DNA of 64,000 nt from Novosphingobium sp. KA1 (GTDB lineage: Bacteria > Pseudomonadota > Alphaproteobacteria > Sphingomonadales > Sphingomonadaceae), in the NCBI RefSeq assembly GCF_017309955.1, contig NZ_CP021247.1, positions 2,195,001-2,259,000 of the forward strand, read 5' to 3'. Positions 26,429 to 36,042 of this stretch are shown piece after piece. Under the pieces are notes generated by a model that was not told where the DNA came from, made no database searches, and worked only from the letters and a program-made list of their open reading frames with translations. The stretch's first letter is position 1, and every line of letters begins with the position of its first letter. The translations under genes were made by a program, and so were the position numbers.

Positions 26429-27544
26429 TTGAAGTTCTTGCATTCCGTATCGCTGGCGCCCGCCGCGCTGATCGGCATGGCGTTTGGTCCGCTGGCCGTG
26501 ATCCCGCTTTCCGCCTGCCATTCCGAGGCCGACGCGCCCAAGGCGGAGGTCGCCGCGAGGCCGTCGGCCGATCCGCTCGCCTTTATGCCGGCGCCCGCCG
26601 CCGCCCCTCAGGGGCAGGCATCTCCAGCATCGGGCAATCCCCTGCTGCGCGCACAAGTCGCGCTGGACCGCCAGGGCTTTTCGCCGGGCGTGATCGACGG
26701 CAAGGACAGCGCCGCTTATGCGCTGGCGCTGCGGGGGTTCCAGCAGGCGCATGGGCTCGCCGCGAGCGGCAGGCTCGATACGCCGACGCAGCGGGCGCTG
26801 CTGGCGGGCGTGCGCGGCGATGGCACCCGCCGCGTGACGATCCCGCTGGCTTTTGCGCGCGGGCCGTTTCATCCCGATCTTCCCCGCGACATGGCCGGGC
26901 AGGCCAGGTTCGACCGGCTCGGCTACCGCAACATGAGCGAGGCCCTGGCGGAGCGTTTCCACACGACACCCGAAACCCTGCTGGCGCTCAACGGGCCGGG
27001 CACGGTGCTCGGCGCGGGGCGGGTGGTGCGGGTGCCGGACATCGCCGATGCGGCCCCGAAGCCCGAGGATGGCGACACGACCGGCTGGTCCGACACGCTG
27101 GTGCGATTGGGCGTCGCCGCCGACCAGCCGCGCGCCGATCATCTCGTGGTCGACAAGTCCGACGGCGCCCTGCGGGCCTACGACAAGCAGGACCGCCTGA
27201 TCGCGCAGTTCCCGGTGACGACCGGCAGCGGCCACGATCCCTTGCCGCTGGGCACCTGGAAGATCGTCGGTGCGGCGCGCAATCCCGACTATCACTTCAA
27301 TCCCGACTTGTTCTGGGATGCAAAGAAGAACGCGAAGGACAAGCTGCTGCCGCCGGGGCCCAACGGGCCGGTCGGCGTGGTCTGGCTGGACTTGTCCAAG
27401 GAGCACTACGGCATCCACGGCACGCCCGAGCCGCAGAACATCGGCAAGACCGAAAGCCACGGCTGCGTGCGCCTGACCAACTGGGATGCGGCACGGCTGG
27501 CGCAGATGGTCTCGCCCGGGATCACCGTGGTGTTCCAGGCCTGA
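26429..27544 (+). CDS. L,D-transpeptidase lipoprotein with peptidoglycan-binding domain
   Basis: About 371 residues. It has a lipoprotein-like signal (MKFLHSVSLAP...IPLSAC), a PG_binding_1 domain (residues ~65-120; RAQVALDRQGFSPGVIDG, AYALALRGFQQAHGL), a LysM-like segment (YRNMSEALAERFHTTPETLL) and a YkuD catalytic domain ending GIHGTPEPQNIGKTESHGCV with the nucleophile in SHGCVRLTN. It should form 3-3 cross-links or attach proteins to peptidoglycan in the periplasm. The best start is TTG at 26429 because it gives the signal sequence, but no ribosome site is clear; the longer upstream reading is unlikely. Confidence 0.85.
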   Translation: MKFLHSVSLAPAALIGMAFGPLAVIPLSACHSEADAPKAEVAARPSADPLAFMPAPAAAPQGQASPASGNPLLRAQVALDRQGFSPGVIDGKDSAAYALALRGFQQAHGLAASGRLDTPTQRALLAGVRGDGTRRVTIPLAFARGPFHPDLPRDMAGQARFDRLGYRNMSEALAERFHTTPETLLALNGPGTVLGAGRVVRVPDIADAAPKPEDGDTTGWSDTLVRLGVAADQPRADHLVVDKSDGALRAYDKQDRLIAQFPVTTGSGHDPLPLGTWKIVGAARNPDYHFNPDLFWDAKKNAKDKLLPPGPNGPVGVVWLDLSKEHYGIHGTPEPQNIGKTESHGCVRLTNWDAARLAQMVSPGITVVFQA

Positions 27545-27679
27545 GCGGCGGGCCCTCGGCGGGCCTGTCGAAGCCCCGGCAGCAGAGCGCTGCACGAAGG
27601 CCAGCGAGCGAATGGTCATGCGCCGGGAGCGGGCTTCGACAAGCTCAGCCTGAGCGGGGCTGGGTCAAAACGCGGAATG

Positions 27680-27948
27680 CTAGGCGGCGTGGACAAATTC
27701 CTCGAGGTCACGATAGCCCCCATGTGCCCCCCGGCGAGGCGCGCGGACGCGGGAAGAGTGGTTCTCTTTCAAGGCCGTGCAACGCTGCCGGGGGGCACAT
27801 GGGGGCTACCCCGAAGGGGCCGGACCAAAACCCGCCACTTCGGCGTCGGTTCGGCTTGAACTATCGACATAGTCCTGCGCCTCACCTCCTTGAATTGACG
27901 GGTTTTGCCTCCGGTCGTGACCTCGAGGAATTTGTCCACGCCGCCTAG
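27680..27948. repeat. 269-bp MITE-like element with 34-bp terminal inverted repeats and an internal inverted pair
   Basis: The terminal arms 27680-27713 and 27915-27948 are perfect 34-nt inverted repeats beginning and ending in CTAG. A second perfect inverted pair of 22 nt (27714-27735 / 27787-27808) abuts the left arm. AAAACCCG/CGGGTTTT (27828-27835 / 27899-27906) adds a third pair. No transposase is encoded. CTAG at both ends would fit a target duplication of an IS5-type element (target YTAR), so a non-autonomous element is the leading idea; a structured RNA is the alternative. Confidence 0.65.
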
Positions 27949-28007
27949 GGTGGCGGCCCTTTGCAGGCGTTCGTTGAACCCGGATGGCTTGCCGATTGTT
28001 CACTCCA

Positions 28008-28153
28008 TTCGTCATTCCCGCGAAGGCGGGAATCCAGTAGCAACCTGGCAATGAAGGACACTCGAAGGCAATCCACAGTGGCGCGATCTCGCCACCGACG
28101 TTGGCTTCGAAGCGCTGCGTTGACTGGATTCCCGCCTCCGCGGGAATGACGAA
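28008..28153. repeat. REP-like inverted doublet
   Basis: 31-nt units at 28008-28038 and 28123-28153 are inverted copies with one mismatch. Each carries the palindrome ATTCCCGC-GAAG-GCGGGAAT or its variant. They are 84 nt apart. Compare the doublet at 18626-18711, which has the same unit length and a GTCxTxCCCGCGAAGGCGGG core. Confidence 0.85.
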
Positions 28154-28404
28154 GAGGGGGCGGGAATGGCGAAGATCCGGGTGCAGATTTGGCATTGGCA
28201 ACGGGTGTTTTAAAATCCGAACCAGACAGTTCGCTTCGCAGCCCCACTCAGCCCCCCAATCCCCGCCCGGCCTGAACCTGCCGAACGCTTCGGGGTGGGG
28301 CGAGCCCTGGCCGGGGTGGATCGAATCCCCGCGCCTTGCCTTGAGGGGCGCGCAAATCCTAACCCTCGGCGTCCGGGTCATCTCGTTTATACCAAGGACA
28401 TAAC

Positions 28405-28890
28405 ATGAAATTCACGCTCGCCGCCATCGCGGCTCTTGCTGCCACGCTGGCCGCCGCCGCGCCGGCCATGGCCAATACCGTGACCGCCGAGGCCAATATC
28501 GCCCGCGCCGAGGGTGACTGGGGCGGGGAACTCGCGGTCGGCGTGCCGGTGGTGCAGGACGGGGGATTCTCGATCACCCCTGCGGTCGGCCTGTTCTTCC
28601 ATGACCGCGACCATCCCGCCTATTACCACGACGACGGCTCGTGCTTTGCCAGGTCGAGCGGCAACGAGGTTTCCGGCGGCAAGTGCGACGATTCGGGCAC
28701 CAAGCTCTTCGCCAAGGTCGAGGCGACCTACCGGCTGCCGATGGCGCTGGCCGTGGGGGTCGGCGCGCGCCTGATCGGCGACAACGTGCGGCCTTATGGC
28801 ACGGTGTCGATGCCGCTGCTGCCGCGCATCGACGTCAAGGGCAACCTCGGCGACCACTACGTCGCGGCAGGCCTTCAGGCGCGCTTCTGA
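28405..28890 (+). CDS. small secreted protein, predicted outer-membrane beta-barrel-like
   Basis: A 161-residue protein with a clear Sec signal peptide (MKFTLAAIAALAATLAAAAP, cleavage after AMA). The mature part alternates short amphipathic strands (WGGELAVGVPVVQDGGFSIT, KLFAKVEATYRLPMALAVGV) and ends in ...GLQARF with a C-terminal Phe, the usual barrel-insertion signal. Two cysteines (CFARSSGNEVSGGKC) may form a disulphide. Family not recognised. AAGGAC precedes the ATG. Confidence 0.75.
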   Translation: MKFTLAAIAALAATLAAAAPAMANTVTAEANIARAEGDWGGELAVGVPVVQDGGFSITPAVGLFFHDRDHPAYYHDDGSCFARSSGNEVSGGKCDDSGTKLFAKVEATYRLPMALAVGVGARLIGDNVRPYGTVSMPLLPRIDVKGNLGDHYVAAGLQARF

Positions 28891-28899
28891 TTGCGCGGT

Positions 28900-28946
28900 G
28901 CAGCCTCTTTGCCTCCCCGAATTCTGCCGGGGGGCAAAGGGGCTGC
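28900..28946. terminator. bidirectional terminator-like hairpin
   Basis: GCAGCCTCTTTGCC and what follows (from 28900) pair with GGCAAAGGGGCTGC (to 28946), an approximately 18-bp stem with a few mismatches around AATTCTG. It lies between convergent genes. Confidence 0.6.
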
Positions 28947-28980
28947 CGCATGCGGCAGGCCGGCTGCGCGGCGGCGGCCG

Positions 28981-29184
28981 TCAGCCCTCCAGCAGGTCCA
29001 GATAGGCCACGACGTCATTGTCGGTGGCGATGAACAGGCCGTCCTGCACGTCCTCGATCTGCTGGGAGGCGATTTCCATGGCCTCGGCCAGCGGGCCGTA
29101 GAACAGGGTGGTGACGCCGCCGCCCTCGGGGCCGCCGTCGAGGTGGTAGAGCCGCACATTGGCGTCGCTGTAGGTCGTGCGCAT
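28981..29184 (-). CDS. 67-residue hypothetical protein
   Basis: MRTTYSDANVRLYHLDGG... is a compact acidic protein with a predicted alpha/beta pattern and no signal or membrane segment. Function unknown. Its ATG overlaps the TGA of the DUF4169 gene (TGATG), so it is the third gene of the HerA-like ATPase operon. The coupled arrangement, rather than homology, is the main support. Confidence 0.65.
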   Translation of the reverse strand: MRTTYSDANVRLYHLDGGPEGGGVTTLFYGPLAEAMEIASQQIEDVQDGLFIATDNDVVAYLDLLEG

Positions 29185-29393
29185 CAGCCCTCGTCCTCTC
29201 CTTGCTCAGGCTCAGGCTCACGTTCGCGCCTTGCGCCCTCGACCGTGCGCGCGATCCGGGCGATCTCGGCCTCGGCGGCCTGGCGCTCGTGCTTGCTGCG
29301 GCCATAGCGGGCGCGGCTGGCCTCTGCCTGTGCCTGATTGTCGGAACGCGCCCTGGCCTTGCGGGCCATGCGCAGGTTGATGATCTCGGCCAT
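29184..29393 (-). CDS. DUF4169-like small basic protein
   Basis: A 69-residue highly charged, predicted helical protein (MAEIINLRMARKARARSDNQ) of the DUF4169 type, whose members start with a conserved EIINLR(x)ARK pattern. Function unknown. It follows the HerA-like ATPase gene by nine bases and is coupled to the next small gene. Confidence 0.72.
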   Translation of the reverse strand: MAEIINLRMARKARARSDNQAQAEASRARYGRSKHERQAAEAEIARIARTVEGARREREPEPEQGEDEG

Positions 29394-29402
29394 GAGGCCC
29401 TT

Positions 29403-30875
29403 CTACGCCTCGACGGGCGCGGTGGTAACCCCCAGATCGGGCAGTCCGACCGAACGCTTGCCCGAAAAGTCGGTGCGCACGACGATGAGCCCGTCCTTCT
29501 CCAGGAAGTCCAGCAGGCGCTGCACGCGGCGCGGGCTGCTGGTGCCGTAGGTCCGGGCCAGCACCATGTCGTCGGGGCAGGGCTGGTCGTTCATCGCCGC
29601 CAGCGCGATCAGGTAGAACGGCGCCAGCGCATCGTCGGGCACGTGCTTGGCGAGATTGAAGAGGTCGAACCACTTCTCGTCGTCCGGGTCCTCGATCCCG
29701 GCCAGCGCGGCGGCAAAGCCCCGGCGGAAGGTCGTGGCATCCAGCCCGCGCACGGAGATGCCCTTCATCCGGCAGCGGATCGTGAAGTCCTGGAACAGCG
29801 TGGTCGAGGGCTGGAACGAGCAGTCCTCGTCCTTGGCCATGGCATTGAGGATCTCGATCATCGCCGCGCGGTTTTCCTCGGGCTCCGGTTCCGGGCGCTC
29901 GGGGCGCGGCGGCGGGGCGGCGGCGAGGGTGGGCGACTGCGCGATCGAGGCGGAGAGGTCGTCGACGTCGATCGCCGGGCGCGGCGGCGGGCGGTGGAAT
30001 TCCTGCCGCTCGGGCTCGACGTGCAGGTTGTCGTGCAGCAGTTCGCGCAGCTCGTCGGTGGAGGCGGTGGGCAGCGGCATCAGGCCGGGGGTGATCGACT
30101 TGGCGCCGGTGCGCACGCTGCCGATGTTGACCGCCACCGGGCGGCGGCTGATCGCCGGGCCGAGGCCGAGGAACTGGCCGCGCGCAAGGTCGCGGATCGA
30201 TTCGGCCTGACGGCGCTCCATGCCCAGCAGGTCCGCCGCGCGGATCATGTCGATGTCGAGGAAGGTGCGGCCCATCAGGAAGTTGCTGGCTTCCGCCGCC
30301 ACGTTCTTGGCGAGCTTGGCGAGGCGCTGGGTGGCGATGACGCCCGCCAGACCGCGCTTGCGGCCGCGGCACATGAGGTTGGTCATCGCCGCCAGGCTGA
30401 CGCGGCGGGCTTCCTCGGTGACTTCGCCGGCGGCGGCGGGGGCAAACATCTGCGCCTCGTCGACAACGACCAGCACCGGATACCACTGCTCGCGCGGGGC
30501 ATCGAACATGGCGTTGAGGAACTGCGCGGCGCACTTCATCTGCTGGTCGATTTCCAGCTCGTCGAGCGCGAGGACCACCGAGGCGCGGTGTTCGCGGATA
30601 CGCGCGCCGAGGCGGACGATCTCGGCCTCGGCATAAGCGGCGCCGTCGATCACGACGTGGCCGAATTCCTCGGCCAGGCTGACGAAGTCGCCCTCGGGAT
30701 CGATCACCACCTGCTGGACGATCGGCGCGCTCTCTTCAAGCAGGCGGCGCAGCAGGTGCGACTTGCCGGACCCGGAATTGCCCTGCACCAGCAGGCGGGT
30801 CGCGAGAAGTTCCTTGATGTCGATTTCGATCGCCTCGCCCTGCGGGGTCTGGCCGATCACGATGTTGGCGCTCAC
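29403..30875 (-). CDS. HerA/DUF87-like P-loop ATPase
   Basis: A 490-residue ATPase with Walker A GNSGSGKSH (residues 32-40), Walker B PVLVVVDEAQMFAPA, and CRGRKRGLAGVIATQRLAKL, typical of HerA/FtsK-type DNA-pumping motors. Residues ~285-345 form a Pro/Glu-rich linker, and the C-terminal ~130 residues look like a winged-helix domain (RTYGTSSPRRVQRLLDFLEK). Substrate unknown. No NurA nuclease is nearby, so the classic HerA-NurA end-resection pair is not present here. First gene of a three-gene operon. Confidence 0.82.
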   Translation of the reverse strand: MSANIVIGQTPQGEAIEIDIKELLATRLLVQGNSGSGKSHLLRRLLEESAPIVQQVVIDPEGDFVSLAEEFGHVVIDGAAYAEAEIVRLGARIREHRASVVLALDELEIDQQMKCAAQFLNAMFDAPREQWYPVLVVVDEAQMFAPAAAGEVTEEARRVSLAAMTNLMCRGRKRGLAGVIATQRLAKLAKNVAAEASNFLMGRTFLDIDMIRAADLLGMERRQAESIRDLARGQFLGLGPAISRRPVAVNIGSVRTGAKSITPGLMPLPTASTDELRELLHDNLHVEPERQEFHRPPPRPAIDVDDLSASIAQSPTLAAAPPPRPERPEPEPEENRAAMIEILNAMAKDEDCSFQPSTTLFQDFTIRCRMKGISVRGLDATTFRRGFAAALAGIEDPDDEKWFDLFNLAKHVPDDALAPFYLIALAAMNDQPCPDDMVLARTYGTSSPRRVQRLLDFLEKDGLIVVRTDFSGKRSVGLPDLGVTTAPVEA

Positions 30876-30984
30876 GGGTGCCTATTGGCAAAGGCGGGCG
30901 CCGCCGCGCAAGGGGGCAGGGCGCGTTTTCCATAGGTAGCCGCCCGGATGGCGCGCCGCCGCCGGGCCGGGGTATGATCGCCGG

Positions 30985-33129
30985 GTGGATGGTTTGTCGC
31001 CCGATTCCGGTGGCTTGAAGGGCGGGGCAAGGTCCCGCGCCGATGCGCTTGCCCAGGCGCTGGACCGGCTCGCCGACGCCCACCGTGCGCTGGCCGATGC
31101 CCATGCCACCGCCGATGCCGCGCGCGCCCTGCTGCGCGATGCCATCGATTCGCTGGCGGACGGTTTTGCCCTGTTCGATGCCGAGGACCGCATGGTGCTC
31201 TGCAACCGGGCGTTCCTGAAGATGTTCCCGTGGTTCGAGGCGATGCGCGATTCGGCGCCGGCCTTTGCCGAAATGGCCCGCCGGATGGCCGAGGCCGGGG
31301 CCACCATCGGTTCGCGCATCGCTCCCGACCGCTGGCTGCGCGACCGCATGGCCCAGCACCGCGAGGCGCGCGGCGCCCATGTCCAGGCGCTGGCCGACGG
31401 GCGGTGGATCCAGATCAACGAACTGCGCACCAGCGGCGGCGGCATCGTCGGCATCTATACCGACGTCACCATGGTCAAGGCCGAGGATGCCCGCCAGCGC
31501 GCCCGCGAACTGGGCGAGCGCAACCTGGCGCTGCAGACCACGCTCGACACGCTGTCCGAAGGGGTCTGCCTGTTCGACGTCCAGCGCCGCTTGCAGGCGT
31601 GGAACGAAGGCGTGGCGGCGCTGCTGGGCCTCGATGTCGGCAGCGAGGGGGCACTGCTGGCAAGCCACGAGGCGCTGGTGCGCTGGTGCGCCGAGCAGGG
31701 CGGGCTGGAACGCGCCGAGGCGCTGGAATGGCGCGAAGGCGGCGGCGCCCGGGTGGTGAGCGACTGCCGCATGTTCGCCGATGGCGAGGGCGCGCGCCAT
31801 TTCACGATCCGGTCGGTGCCGCTGACCAGCGGCGGCATGGTCTTCACTTTCGACGACGTGACCGACCAGGTCCGCTTCCGTCGCTCGCTGACCGAGACCG
31901 CCGAAACGCTGGAGCGCCGGGTGGCCGAGCGTACCGCCGAACTGGTGGAAGTGAACCTGCGGCTGGTCGCCGCCACCGAGGCGGCGCTGGAGGCTAATCG
32001 CTCCAAGACCAGCTTCCTCGCCGCCGCCAGCCATGACCTGCTGCAGCCGCTCAACGCCGCGCGGCTGTTCGTGTCGGCACTGGGTAGCGAGGCCTTGCCG
32101 GAAAAGCCGCAGGCGCTGGTGCGGCAGGCCGCCTCCGCGCTCGATTCGGTGGAGGACCTGCTCGAAGCCCTGTTCGAGATCTCGCGCCTCGATGCCGGCG
32201 CGATCCAGCCCGAACTCGGCGACCTGCCCCTGGCGCCGCTGCTGGCCGCGCTGCGCCGCGAGTTCGCGCCGCTGGCGGAAGCGGCGGGGCTCGCGCTGGT
32301 GGTGCCGGACAGCGCGGACTGGGTGCGATCCGATGCCCGGCTCCTGCGGCGGGTCCTGCAGAACTTCGTCTCCAACGCGATCCGCTACACCGCGCAGGGG
32401 GAGGTGCGGGTGGAGCTGGCGGCGGCCGGGGCCGGGGCCGCGGAGGGGGCCGGGGAGGGGGCGGGAGACGAACTGGTGGTCACCGTGCGCGACACCGGCC
32501 CGGGCATCGCCGAGGCCGAGCGCGCCGCGATCTACGAGGAATTCCGCCGCCTCGATGCCACCCGCAAGATCCCCGGCAAGGGGCTGGGCCTTGCCATCGT
32601 GCGGCGGGTGACAACGATGCTCGGCCACGAACTGGGGCTGGAGAGCACGCCGGGGAAGGGCTCGGCCTTCTCGGTGCGCCTGCCGCGCGCCGTGCCCCGG
32701 CCGGCCTGCACGGCGCCGGAGGAGCTGGGCGATCCGGCCGGCCCCGGCACGCGGTGCGGCGGCGGCGCGCTGGTGCTGGTGATCGACAACGAACCGGCGA
32801 TCCTGGCGGGCATGGCGGCCTTGCTGGGGAGCTGGGGGCTGGAGGTCGTTGCCGCCGGCGACCCGGACGATCCGCAAGTCGCCGCCGCGCTGGCGCGCGG
32901 CCCGGCCATGCTGATCGCCGACTATCATCTCGACAACGGGCTGACCGGCGACGATGCGGTCCTGGCCCTGCGCGCACGGCTGGGCCGGGACCTGCCCGCC
33001 TGCCTCGTCACCGCCGATCGCGGCGAGCCGCTCAAGGCCCGGGCCGCCGCGCTGGGCCTGCCCTTGTTCACCAAGCCGGTGAAACCGGCGCGCCTGCGGG
33101 CGCTGCTGCGGCAATTGGAGGTGCTTTAG
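30985..33129 (+). CDS. hybrid sensor histidine kinase (two PAS domains, HisKA, HATPase, receiver)
   Basis: A 714-residue cytoplasmic kinase with no membrane segments. An N-terminal coiled-coil (residues ~15-50) precedes two PAS domains (~52-165 and ~182-300; each starts SLADGFALFDA / TLSEGVCLFDV). The phospho-acceptor histidine is H350 in AAASHDLLQPLNAARL, the ATPase has NAIRYTAQG, DTGPGIAEAE and GKGLGLAIV, and the C-terminal receiver has its Asp at D646 (LIADYHLDNG). The architecture resembles the NahK/ErcS type. The start is GTG at 30985 without a strong ribosome site. The LuxR response regulator at 45.9 kb is a possible partner, though not adjacent. Confidence 0.9.
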   Translation: MDGLSPDSGGLKGGARSRADALAQALDRLADAHRALADAHATADAARALLRDAIDSLADGFALFDAEDRMVLCNRAFLKMFPWFEAMRDSAPAFAEMARRMAEAGATIGSRIAPDRWLRDRMAQHREARGAHVQALADGRWIQINELRTSGGGIVGIYTDVTMVKAEDARQRARELGERNLALQTTLDTLSEGVCLFDVQRRLQAWNEGVAALLGLDVGSEGALLASHEALVRWCAEQGGLERAEALEWREGGGARVVSDCRMFADGEGARHFTIRSVPLTSGGMVFTFDDVTDQVRFRRSLTETAETLERRVAERTAELVEVNLRLVAATEAALEANRSKTSFLAAASHDLLQPLNAARLFVSALGSEALPEKPQALVRQAASALDSVEDLLEALFEISRLDAGAIQPELGDLPLAPLLAALRREFAPLAEAAGLALVVPDSADWVRSDARLLRRVLQNFVSNAIRYTAQGEVRVELAAAGAGAAEGAGEGAGDELVVTVRDTGPGIAEAERAAIYEEFRRLDATRKIPGKGLGLAIVRRVTTMLGHELGLESTPGKGSAFSVRLPRAVPRPACTAPEELGDPAGPGTRCGGGALVLVIDNEPAILAGMAALLGSWGLEVVAAGDPDDPQVAAALARGPAMLIADYHLDNGLTGDDAVLALRARLGRDLPACLVTADRGEPLKARAAALGLPLFTKPVKPARLRALLRQLEVL

Positions 33130-33139
33130 GTCGTTCTAT

Positions 33140-33772
33140 TCATCCCGCCACGTGCAGCGACATCAGCGAGGAGGAATAAGGCGCGAGCAGCTCTGCCGCG
33201 CGTTTCCAGTCGCCGCGCAGCCAGAGGTCGTGCGCGGCGGGATCGGCGGGCAGGATCACCGGCATCGTCTCGCGTCCCTCGGAGCGCAGCGCGGCATTGG
33301 CGGGGGCGGTGAGCAGCGCGAAGCTGGGCACCTCGCTGTCCTTCCAGACCCCGGCCATGGCGAAGACCGGCTGGTCGGCGGCGCCGAACCAGCATGCCCG
33401 GCGCTTGCCGTCACGCGGGTCCGCCTTGCCCCATTCCATGAAGGCCGTGGCCGGGACCAGGCAGCGGAACTCGCTGTTGCGCAAGTTGCCGATCCAGAAC
33501 GGGCTTTCGAGATTGCGCACGGTGAGGATGCCATGACGCCGTTCATCCCAGCCCCGCGGCGGCGGGGGGACGCCCCAGAGGCGCGGGATCATCCGGCGCG
33601 GCAGGCGCTTTTCCGGGCGCGGCCCCGCCACGAACTCGCGGCCCATGGTGATGACGGGCGCAAAGCCGCCCGCCGAAACCGCGCCGCCGGGCCAGGGGTC
33701 GTTGCCGGCGTCGAGGCCGAAGGTGCGAGCCACTTCGCGGGCAGGGGCGTCGAGGCGATAGATCATCGGCAT
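33140..33772 (-). CDS. SRAP (YedK/HMCES-like) family protein with degenerate active site
   Basis: A 210-residue protein with SRAP-family landmarks: RLWGVPPPPRGWDERR, LVPATAFMEWGKADPR, FAMAGVW and MPVILPADPAAHDLWL. Active members form a DNA-protein crosslink at abasic sites through Cys2 and use an Asn, a Glu and a His. Here the N-terminus is MPMIYRLDA, with no Cys2; the Asn motif reads VRNLES, and the HDRxP histidine region reads EGRETMP. Only the Glu (FMEW) is evident. It may bind DNA without crosslinking. Start 33772 or 33766. Convergent with the kinase gene. Confidence 0.8.
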   Translation of the reverse strand: MPMIYRLDAPAREVARTFGLDAGNDPWPGGAVSAGGFAPVITMGREFVAGPRPEKRLPRRMIPRLWGVPPPPRGWDERRHGILTVRNLESPFWIGNLRNSEFRCLVPATAFMEWGKADPRDGKRRACWFGAADQPVFAMAGVWKDSEVPSFALLTAPANAALRSEGRETMPVILPADPAAHDLWLRGDWKRAAELLAPYSSSLMSLHVAG

Positions 33773-33860
33773 GTCTGCTTCGGGCCCTAGACGGAGGCAA
33801 AAGCCGCGTCTATCGTCGGCGCCATCCCCGGGGAGCTTGTGCCTAGGGTTTTCGCTTTTG

Positions 33861-33960
33861 CGAGAGCCTGCAGGAAACAAATGGCTGAGAGGGGCAGGTC
33901 ACGCTGCCCGACCCGTTGAACCTGAACCCGTTAACACGGGCGGAGGGAAGGGCGGGCCAC
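33861..33960 (+). promoter_or_regulatory. TPP (thi-box) riboswitch upstream of thiC
   Basis: The conserved core is present: GGCTGAGAGG (33892-33901), CCGACCCGTTGAACCTGA (from 33907 onward) and a closing GTTAAC...GGCGGAGGGAAG. These match the pyrimidine- and pyrophosphate-binding parts of the thiamine pyrophosphate aptamer. It ends about 55 bp before thiC, consistent with translational or transcriptional repression when TPP is abundant. The exact P1 stem limits are approximate. Confidence 0.9.
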
Positions 33961-33995
33961 AGGACTATCTGTCGCGACCTTTCTTTCGTCCATAA

Positions 33996-35900
<1,905 letters not shown>

Positions 35901-35919
35901 CGGCGCTGTGCCGATCCCC

Positions 35920-35977
35920 GACCCCGTATTTTACGTTGCCCCGTATTTTTACGCTGCAATGCAACAAATACGGGGTC
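35920..35977. terminator. hairpin with alternative 5' arms after thiC
   Basis: GACCCCGTATTT (35920-35931) is perfectly complementary to AAATACGGGGTC (35966-35977). A second copy of CCCCGTATTT (35939-35948) can pair with the same right arm, giving two mutually exclusive hairpins. No T-run follows, so its terminator role is uncertain. Confidence 0.55.
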
Positions 35978-36042
35978 GTCCGTCTTCGCGAGTGCGAAAT
36001 GCGGTGCTAAAATGAAGGGCCCCCCAACGGAGCCCCGATTCC

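Larger units (their letters stand above)
27545..28404. other. 860-bp gene-free region rich in inverted repeats
   Basis: No gene is convincing here on either strand. Contents in order: a block with TTCGACAAGCTCAGCCTGAG (27633-27652), a widespread proteobacterial repeat motif; the 269-bp nested inverted-repeat element (27680-27948); a REP-like doublet (28008-28153); and a C-rich stretch leading to the promoter of the small secreted protein. The density of palindromes is the highest in the window. Confidence 0.7.

Noticed and set aside
27961..28160. Possible CRISPR-like repeats
   Set aside because: The 31-nt units are a single inverted pair, not a regular direct-repeat array, and no cas genes are present.
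30736..33114. Minus-strand open reading of 792 codons
   Set aside because: It is antisense to the hybrid histidine kinase; the high GC of third positions keeps the reverse frame open. His/Gln/Arg/Gly-rich translation, no domain, no ribosome site.
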